From the NCBI RefSeq assembly GCF_000002875.2, contig NC_009398.2, positions 5,001-69,000 of the forward strand: 64,000 nucleotides of DNA, written 5' to 3'. The notes under the pieces are model-generated. The model saw only the letters and a program-made list of their open reading frames with translations, did no database searches and had not been told where the DNA came from. The stretch comes from Leishmania infantum JPCM5 (Eukaryota > Euglenozoa > Kinetoplastea > Trypanosomatida > Trypanosomatidae). A program made the position numbers and the translations under genes. Below are positions 58,498 to 64,000 of this stretch, one piece after another (position 1 is the first letter of the stretch; every line of letters begins with the position of its first letter).

Positions 58498-59367
58498 AAG
58501 GACTTTACTGAGAAGCAGCAGGTCTACGCACGCGTCGCTCTCCACTCGCACTCACAGATACGTTGCTACCGAATGTGAAGCAGCACTGGACAGGGACAGG
58601 CTGTTGTACCCGTTTCGGTGCCACTTGCGCCGATGGAGGCAAGGCTGGGCTCCTGTTCCCGAGCTACCACGCGACGGAACCAGGCAGCTTGCTAATGTTA
58701 CCCCCCCCCCAGGCGTGGCCCCAGCGCAGGTGGCGGCGCTGGTCATCGTGGTAACGCTATTGGGTAAAATGCGCACTGAGCGCCTTGACCTACCTTAGCC
58801 TCTCCAGCGACTCGCTGACCGACCCTATTTCTTCCAGGTGACCTATGCTGGCGTCGCTTGTGTATCGCATCCAGGGCGGCAGCTCATGCACTGTGGAGCA
58901 CCGCCGTCGCGAAATGATATGGCATTCCTGTCGAATCTCTTCCTCGACGGCAACAGTCTGGCTGGCACGATTTCAGGCTCGTGGGGCGCGTGGCCGAGCC
59001 TGGAAGCAGCGTTTTTCGCAGGCAGCTACCCACCAGGTGCGTCCTCATGGCGCGGGTGAACAGCGGCATCGGGTGCAGCGCTACCTCTGCAGCGGAGGTG
59101 GTCGGCTACGGCGCGCCATTGTCTGTTTCGTCGGCCTCTCGCACCGATGAGAAGCCAGCACCGCCTGACACGGCTCCATCGTCGCCGTCCTCGCACGACG
59201 GCAACGCCTGCGCTACTTTTATCGAGGCGGTGTGTCCGAGCGCCGATTCGGTGGCCAACTCGCAGCTGGTGCCCTATATCGAATTTGCGTGCTGCAGCAA
59301 CTACAGCTCCACGGCCACTTTGTGTGGTGGCATGATGCGGTTGATGCGCAGCGGCAAGGTGTACTGA
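58498..59367 (+). pseudogene. Leucine-rich-repeat (PSA/GP46-like) surface antigen pseudogene
   Basis: Four protein-like pieces appear in order but in different frames. From 58498 (frame 1): KDFTEKQQVYARV, like the N-terminal cap of PSA-2 proteins. From about 58551 (frame 3): DTLLPNVKQHWTGTGCCTRF ending in Cys, like the family's IPxLxxxWTGxxxC cap motif. From 58770: ALSALTYLSLSSDSLTD, an LRR. From 58919: MAFLSNLFLDGNSLAGTISG, another LRR. A Ser/Pro-rich and Cys-containing stretch continues to the stop at 59367. At least three frameshifts and several stops separate the pieces, so no intact protein is made. LRR surface antigens in Leishmania are GPI-anchored and expand and decay readily. No intact parent is in the window. 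Confidence 0.52.
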
Positions 59368-61132
59368 AGGGCGCCAGAGCTGGCCGCATCCTTCACGTGC
59401 GGCGCAGGCATCAGCGCACAGGGCGGCGGCCTTCATCTCGGCACGTGGTGCGTCGACTGAGGCCGGAACGCATCTGCTGAGCCTATCTCGGCATTGTTGG
59501 GGGCTGCTCTGACGGCCATGGCCTCCCGTGTAGCCGCCATCTCTCGAACACAGACGGTGCGGTTGCCCGTCTGCGCACACACCCGCAGGCGAAAATTGTG
59601 AGCTCCTTCGTTGCGGTTTGCACGTCTTTCTACGTGCGCGTGAAGGTGTCTGCTCCTCTCCTTCGTGTGCCCTTCCCCCCTCCCCTCCTCCAACTGCCAC
59701 CATACCACTCTCACCGTGCGCGTGGGTGTGCGTGTGTGGGTGTGTCAGTGCGCGAGGAAGCTCCTCAGAGGCGGCAACATCCATGTCTTCCCAGGCCCCG
59801 CCGCAACGCCTCCGAACTCGGCATCCGCTTCTTCTCCCGGCAGTGGGGGGGACCTCGAGGCGATGGATGCACTCCTCCAACACCTGCACCCCCTCCCCTC
59901 CGCAGCATGATGATCGAGCCATGCGCACTCACAACATCCACGTGCGCAGGACTTCCGCTCTTTCCCCAGTCTTCGTTGCTCATGAGATGCCACCGCTAGC
60001 CGGCGTAACATGTCTGGAGCCCCGCAAACGTGAGGCCGCGCGAGGCGCGGCCATGCATGAGAATGTCCATGCACAGCTGCTCTTCCGAGATCAGTCCACT
60101 GGGGCCCCGCTTCTACTGAACCCCCTTCTGCACCGTCAAGGCCACGGCCGCATACGGAATACGCGTGTCTGGCATACTTCCTATCGCGTGAGAAAGGGGT
60201 CGGAGTGGAAAGTGGCAATGGCGGGATCGTGCGTGTCCAAAGGTTTCCTCAAGGGGCCAGTGCACACGCACTCGCTGGCGCAGGCCGCAGAGCAGGAGGT
60301 ACGGAGGAAAGCGCGCAAGTTAGTCGTCAGCCTTCGCGATAACAGATGTGTCTGCGTCTCCCTCCCTTCTCGCTCTCGGACACGCCATGCTTTCTCTTCG
60401 TCATCTCACGTTGTTGCTGTTACCGATGGAGCTCGTGGCGTGTTCCTGTGAAGGGATGTGTGGGTCGGTGGTACTCTGCGTACTTGCGTCAGCCGCCAGC
60501 TCCTCCCCCCTCCCAACCACCACCATCACCACGGTTGCCCCCCCCCTCCGAGGGTGCGTTGCGCCCTCCATTACACGAAGGCATCCTAAGTGAGGGAGAG
60601 ATGCGTGCGCATGCGGGAGTGGGAGAGAAGCACGTTGTACCATGCGAAGCGAGAAATACAAAATGAAGAAAACATGTGTCGCAGCCTTCCCTCTCTCTCT
60701 TCATTGAGACATGTACCATCGATGACGGTGCTGTGCGGAAGGCAAGCGATATGCGCTTGCCGTTTTCGCTGCGAGGGTATGCAGCAAGTGAAGCGACGCA
60801 CGTGTCGTCCTGCTATCGTGGTTGTGCTCAGCACCTACTCGACTATTCCGTCGTTCTCTAACATACACACACACACCTCCAACCACTCCCACTATCCATC
60901 TCTCACCTTGACGAGCACGCACAGAGGCATACATCAGGAAGACGCGCACACGCACACGGGGGCGCCTTGTGCTTGATAGCCTCAGGAGCTCCCACCCACC
61001 CCCCACCACCACCACCGCTCTTGTGCGTCGTTGCGGCCCTGCGCGCGTTGTGTGAGGCAAAACAGCTTCTCCTTTAGGCGGTTGCATTGAATTTGTTTTA
61101 GTAGCCCCTGCACTCGTCCTCGCACAGCGACC
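59368..61132. other. Intergenic region with one doubtful ORF
   Basis: About 1.8 kb. Apart from the doubtful frame at 59783-60451 no gene is seen. CT-rich tracts lie at about 59655-59697 and 60345-60375. AGs at 61071-61072, 61112-61113 and 61126-61127 precede ATG 61133. Confidence 0.45.
59783..60451 (+). CDS. Doubtful ORF or decayed gene
   Basis: A 222-codon frame from ATG 59783. It follows a CT-rich stretch (59655-59697) and several AGs, the setting of a real gene, but the product is Arg/His/Ser-rich without recognisable domains. In the next frame a short stretch, ASSPGSGGDLEAMDALLQHL, looks more protein-like and ends at 59910; a run of seven G lies between. This could be a frameshifted gene or chance. 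Comparison with a second Leishmania genome would settle it. Confidence 0.22.
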   Translation: MSSQAPPQRLRTRHPLLLPAVGGTSRRWMHSSNTCTPSPPQHDDRAMRTHNIHVRRTSALSPVFVAHEMPPLAGVTCLEPRKREAARGAAMHENVHAQLLFRDQSTGAPLLLNPLLHRQGHGRIRNTRVWHTSYRVRKGSEWKVAMAGSCVSKGFLKGPVHTHSLAQAAEQEVRRKARKLVVSLRDNRCVCVSLPSRSRTRHAFSSSSHVVAVTDGARGVFL

Positions 61133-64000
61133 ATGGATGAGCTCTTCGACGAGAAGGACTGTCACCGTCACCCGCCGCTCGACCTCACGAGTCGCGCCTT
61201 TCAGCCAAAGAAGTACATCCAGCGTGTCTTGGCCAATGTCTCACATGCGGTGTTCGAAGGCCAGCTCGTCGACAAAGTCGGGGTAGCGGAGGAGGACACC
61301 GGGGAGGCCCTCAAGCAGCTCATACGCGACAACCTCGGCGTGTTCATCAACTCTAAGGATGCCATGGACGCCGTGTACAACTCCGACGCGGAGCTCTTCA
61401 CCGGCGAGGCCCTCGAGGCCATCACACGGTCGTTCAAGAGCGCGTCGACCAGCTGTGAGTCGCTCGTGCGGCCCATCACAGCGACGTTTCTGGACGTGCA
61501 GAAAAGCCGAAAGAGTCAGGACATGCTCGACAAGTTCTTCAGCGTTCTCGGCGTCCCTGGTGCAATCTACGACAGTTGCGGCGCCAAGGTGGCGCAGCGG
61601 CGACAGACCGCGACGGCGATGACGGCGGCAGACGGCTCCACCAGCTCCGACGACGACGACAGCGCGTCGCGCGAAGGGGACGCTGACGAGGCTCGTGGTT
61701 TGAGTGGTCGAGACGACCAGCCAAAGAAGGAGCCTCACCGAGCCACGAAACGCAAGGCCTCAGGCGACTACGACGACGACGTCCTCGAGGAAGAAAACGA
61801 GTACGAGGAGGACGAGAGTGACAGCGACGAGAAGGGCACCTCTGCTGCCGCTGATGCCGCTGCCAAGCCGCACGGCACCTTGGAAGGCCCTGCTGACAGC
61901 ACCGCCCCCGCGGACATGTACGTACTTGAAAGCGGGGAAGAAATCTATTTTTGGTACGGCACCCCTCTGGTGCGTCTCAAGGACGTTGACGCACGGCGGC
62001 AACATGTCGACCATGTTGCTAACTATGAGGCAGCCGTGCTGCACCTGCGCCGTGCCATGCTATACCTCGAGGAGACGTACTCGCTCATCGACGGTGCGAT
62101 GCTGACTGGAGACGACGGGGAGCCGTCAAAGGCAATGCAAGCGTCAGCTGCGACAGGAGATAGCCGCTTCCCGCCTGCCGGGCAAGGCACTACTTCGGCT
62201 GCGACAGCGGGAGCAGTAGCCGGGTCGTCAAAGAACGTGAGCGCTGCCGGTCGTAGCGTGTTTGCCTACAAGTTCGCCATGGCCCTCCTCCGCGCCGCCT
62301 TGTACCTCTGCAGCCAGCTGGCCGAGGAACTCATCTACGCGAACCCAGCCGACACCGTGCTCATTGAGGATACGCTGTCCATGATGATGGACACCAGCAT
62401 CGCCTCGGTGAAGCTGCATCACTTCTGCGCCGTGCTGCAAGAGGTGCTTGGCGAAGGCGATCGGCATGAGCAGGTGCTGACCAAGCTGCGCACGCGGCTG
62501 TCCAGTGGCGGGGCAACAGCTGAGGGCTTCAGTCCGAAGAGTGGCCGCACCGTATCGCAGCCGGGTGTTTCCGACGATAGTACGGTCAGCTTTTCTCCCA
62601 ACAGGCCCGTGGCCGAGGCTGGCGCAGGTGGTGCTGCGGCAGCGTCGGCTTCCTCTGTCACTGCTCCGCGAGGCGGCACAACGGCCTACCAGCACCCCGT
62701 GCAGTTCTTCATATCCATTGTGCAGCGCCAGCAGAAGCACCTCTTCCACTCCAGCGCTGCCGGCCTCCTGCGAGAGGCGAGTGGGTGGTTGTGGAAGGCA
62801 CAGACAGACGCAGCGCGCGGTCTGAAGGAGCGACATCGGCAACAGGAGCAGCGGCGGAAGCTGAGCATCGCAGCAGCTGGAGGGGCGGACGCTGGGGAAG
62901 GCACAGCGGCAGAGCTGCTGAGCGGGAGCGACATCTGCGGGCGCAGGCTGTCGCAAAACTCGTACCTCGGCGTCAGCATCAGCGGCGACGGCGGTTTCAT
63001 CGGCAACGCGAACGACTCCTTTCTCCAGGAGTGCTCCTTCACACAGGTGAATGCGCTCGTCGTCGGCGGGCGGCGACAGTCGTCTGCGGGCTCACCGACG
63101 AGCGGCGACGGCGACGGTGTGGGTGTGGCAGCCAGCGGCAGCGCCACGGTACGCAGTGATGACACCCCGACAGAGGAGAATCGCCAGGCTGTCGGCATCA
63201 TCCCCGACGCCTACGTGTCAAGGCTGCTGGATGCCCTCAACACCCCGGAGTCGCCCTTCCCCACCAGCGCCGAGTTCCGGGTCGGCACTTTGGACATGGA
63301 TGCGGTGCTCGTGTCCAGCTGTCTGCAGATCCGCATCCACAGCTCCTCCCTGCTCAACCAGCTGTTCACGCGCGCTGAAGTCGAGTCGGCCGTGATGGCG
63401 CAGGCATGCTCTCTCAATACCTTCGCCCTGCGACTGTGCACCGAGTGTGTTGGAACGCTCGAGCACGTGGTTGGCTCCTATTGGGGCGGCATCGCGACTG
63501 CGCTGCACTCGGGCGTCTTCGACTTCGTTCCTGAGCTGGGCTCGCCGCTGCACACTATCTTGACCCAGCTCTTGGGCAACACGGCGGCCCAGGCAGCGGC
63601 AGGCACCGGTGGTGTCGCGGCGGCCGGCAGCGGCGGCGACGGGTTGCAGCGCTCGCCGTCGACTATCCTCAGTGGCACACACTCACGCTCGCTAAGTCGT
63701 GTAGGAGAGATGGATGACAACGCCCACGTCTCCGATGGCGGCGCCGCCGTGACGGGCACAGCAAACCACGGCGCGCCCGCGGCGGACACGCGAGGGAGAG
63801 CGGCAGGCGCCGGCGTCGGGCCCGGTTCCATCGAGCAGCTGCCGCGCATACGCTTCGTACCAACGTTGCCGCATGTTTTTCACCCCGCTGCAGCCGACGC
63901 GGCTAATGAAAGTGCAACACAGCAGTCTACTCGCCCGAAGCGCCTGCGCGACATCTCGGTGCAGGCGGTTCATGACATGATCAGCACCGCTGCAGCCACG
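61133..64000 (+). CDS. Exocyst subunit SEC5-like protein (5' part, runs off the window)
   Basis: 956 codons are open from ATG 61133 to the edge without a stop. The first 150 residues resemble the conserved SEC5/EXOC2 N-terminal region: SRAFQPKKYIQRVLANVSHA (compare SKSFSPKIFLATVH), EALKQLIRDNLGVFINSKDA (compare ALKVLVQDNFDRFVRAK), followed by a helical segment. An acidic, Ser/Asp/Glu-rich insert (about 180-260) and further low-complexity inserts break up helical blocks, as is usual in Leishmania orthologues. The exocyst tethers secretory vesicles to the plasma membrane, in trypanosomatids mainly at the flagellar pocket. The N-terminal IPT/TIG domain of animal SEC5 is not seen. Assignment rests on the N-terminal match; another CATCHR tether is possible. 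Confidence 0.65.
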   Translation, partial: MDELFDEKDCHRHPPLDLTSRAFQPKKYIQRVLANVSHAVFEGQLVDKVGVAEEDTGEALKQLIRDNLGVFINSKDAMDAVYNSDAELFTGEALEAITRSFKSASTSCESLVRPITATFLDVQKSRKSQDMLDKFFSVLGVPGAIYDSCGAKVAQRRQTATAMTAADGSTSSDDDDSASREGDADEARGLSGRDDQPKKEPHRATKRKASGDYDDDVLEEENEYEEDESDSDEKGTSAAADAAAKPHGTLEGPADSTAPADMYVLESGEEIYFWYGTPLVRLKDVDARRQHVDHVANYEAAVLHLRRAMLYLEETYSLIDGAMLTGDDGEPSKAMQASAATGDSRFPPAGQGTTSAATAGAVAGSSKNVSAAGRSVFAYKFAMALLRAALYLCSQLAEELIYANPADTVLIEDTLSMMMDTSIASVKLHHFCAVLQEVLGEGDRHEQVLTKLRTRLSSGGATAEGFSPKSGRTVSQPGVSDDSTVSFSPNRPVAEAGAGGAAAASASSVTAPRGGTTAYQHPVQFFISIVQRQQKHLFHSSAAGLLREASGWLWKAQTDAARGLKERHRQQEQRRKLSIAAAGGADAGEGTAAELLSGSDICGRRLSQNSYLGVSISGDGGFIGNANDSFLQECSFTQVNALVVGGRRQSSAGSPTSGDGDGVGVAASGSATVRSDDTPTEENRQAVGIIPDAYVSRLLDALNTPESPFPTSAEFRVGTLDMDAVLVSSCLQIRIHSSSLLNQLFTRAEVESAVMAQACSLNTFALRLCTECVGTLEHVVGSYWGGIATALHSGVFDFVPELGSPLHTILTQLLGNTAAQAAAGTGGVAAAGSGGDGLQRSPSTILSGTHSRSLSRVGEMDDNAHVSDGGAAVTGTANHGAPAADTRGRAAGAGVGPGSIEQLPRIRFVPTLPHVFHPAAADAANESATQQSTRPKRLRDISVQAVHDMISTAAAT

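Noticed and set aside
62228..62956. 242-codon - strand frame opposite SEC5-like gene
   Set aside because: Antisense shadow with no recognisable domain; the + strand frame is continuous here.
1..64000. tRNA, rRNA, snoRNA clusters, CRISPR arrays or telomeric repeats
   Set aside because: None could be recognised by eye; a tRNA or snoRNA scan would be needed to exclude small RNA genes.

Overview
The window is nuclear DNA of a trypanosomatid, almost certainly Leishmania or a very close relative. Four things point there. (1) About 23 protein genes all lie on the + strand with no visible introns, separated by 0.3-2 kb of pyrimidine-rich, microsatellite-rich DNA, as in a kinetoplastid polycistronic unit processed by trans-splicing. 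(2) Most genes are preceded by a polypyrimidine tract and an AG shortly before the first ATG. (3) There is a JBP2 gene (base J synthesis), which is confined to kinetoplastids and relatives. (4) Two copies of a 470-bp element look like Leishmania SIDER2 retroposons. From memory the order RRP4, PI3K, small membrane protein, JBP2 resembles the left end of Leishmania chromosome 14; I could not check this or the species.

Layout. 1-11 kb: exosome cap subunit RRP4, a class I-type PI 3-kinase with adaptor-binding-like and Ras-binding-like domains, a small single-pass membrane protein, a candidate 46-residue membrane microprotein, and JBP2. 12-17 kb: a protein with degenerate cyclic-nucleotide-binding folds, an ARL16-like GTPase and a DHHC palmitoyltransferase. 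17.3 kb: SIDER2-like copy 1. 18-29.5 kb: a putative mitochondrial protein, a J-domain protein, a calponin-homology/coiled-coil protein, a mitochondrial-type J protein and a proline-rich protein. 30-38.6 kb: a group III-like nucleoside hydrolase, a MYST acetyltransferase, mitochondrial ribosomal bL12m and an HP1-like chromodomain protein. 39-40.3 kb: a decayed gene and SIDER2-like copy 2. 41.9-56.7 kb: an unknown protein, M32 carboxypeptidase, a thioredoxin-fold protein, BBIP10/BBS18, a CCDC96/CCDC113-type axonemal protein and a PX-BAR sorting nexin. 58.5-59.4 kb: a multiply frameshifted leucine-rich-repeat gene resembling the Leishmania PSA/GP46 surface-antigen family. 61.1 kb to the edge: the 5' part of an exocyst SEC5-like gene.

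The genes do not form one pathway, as is normal for these units. Loose themes are cilium/flagellum (ARL16, CH protein, BBIP10, CCDC96-like), membrane traffic and lipid signalling (PI3K, sorting nexin, DHHC, SEC5), and chromatin/DNA modification (JBP2, MYST, chromodomain).

The most notable items are the 469/470-identical SIDER2-like direct repeats that bracket a 22.6-kb gene block, the LRR pseudogene, the 46-residue microprotein, and upstream ORFs placed to control two genes. I found no RNA genes, CRISPR arrays or clearly undescribed multi-gene system. All identities come from reading motifs by eye; no search was run.
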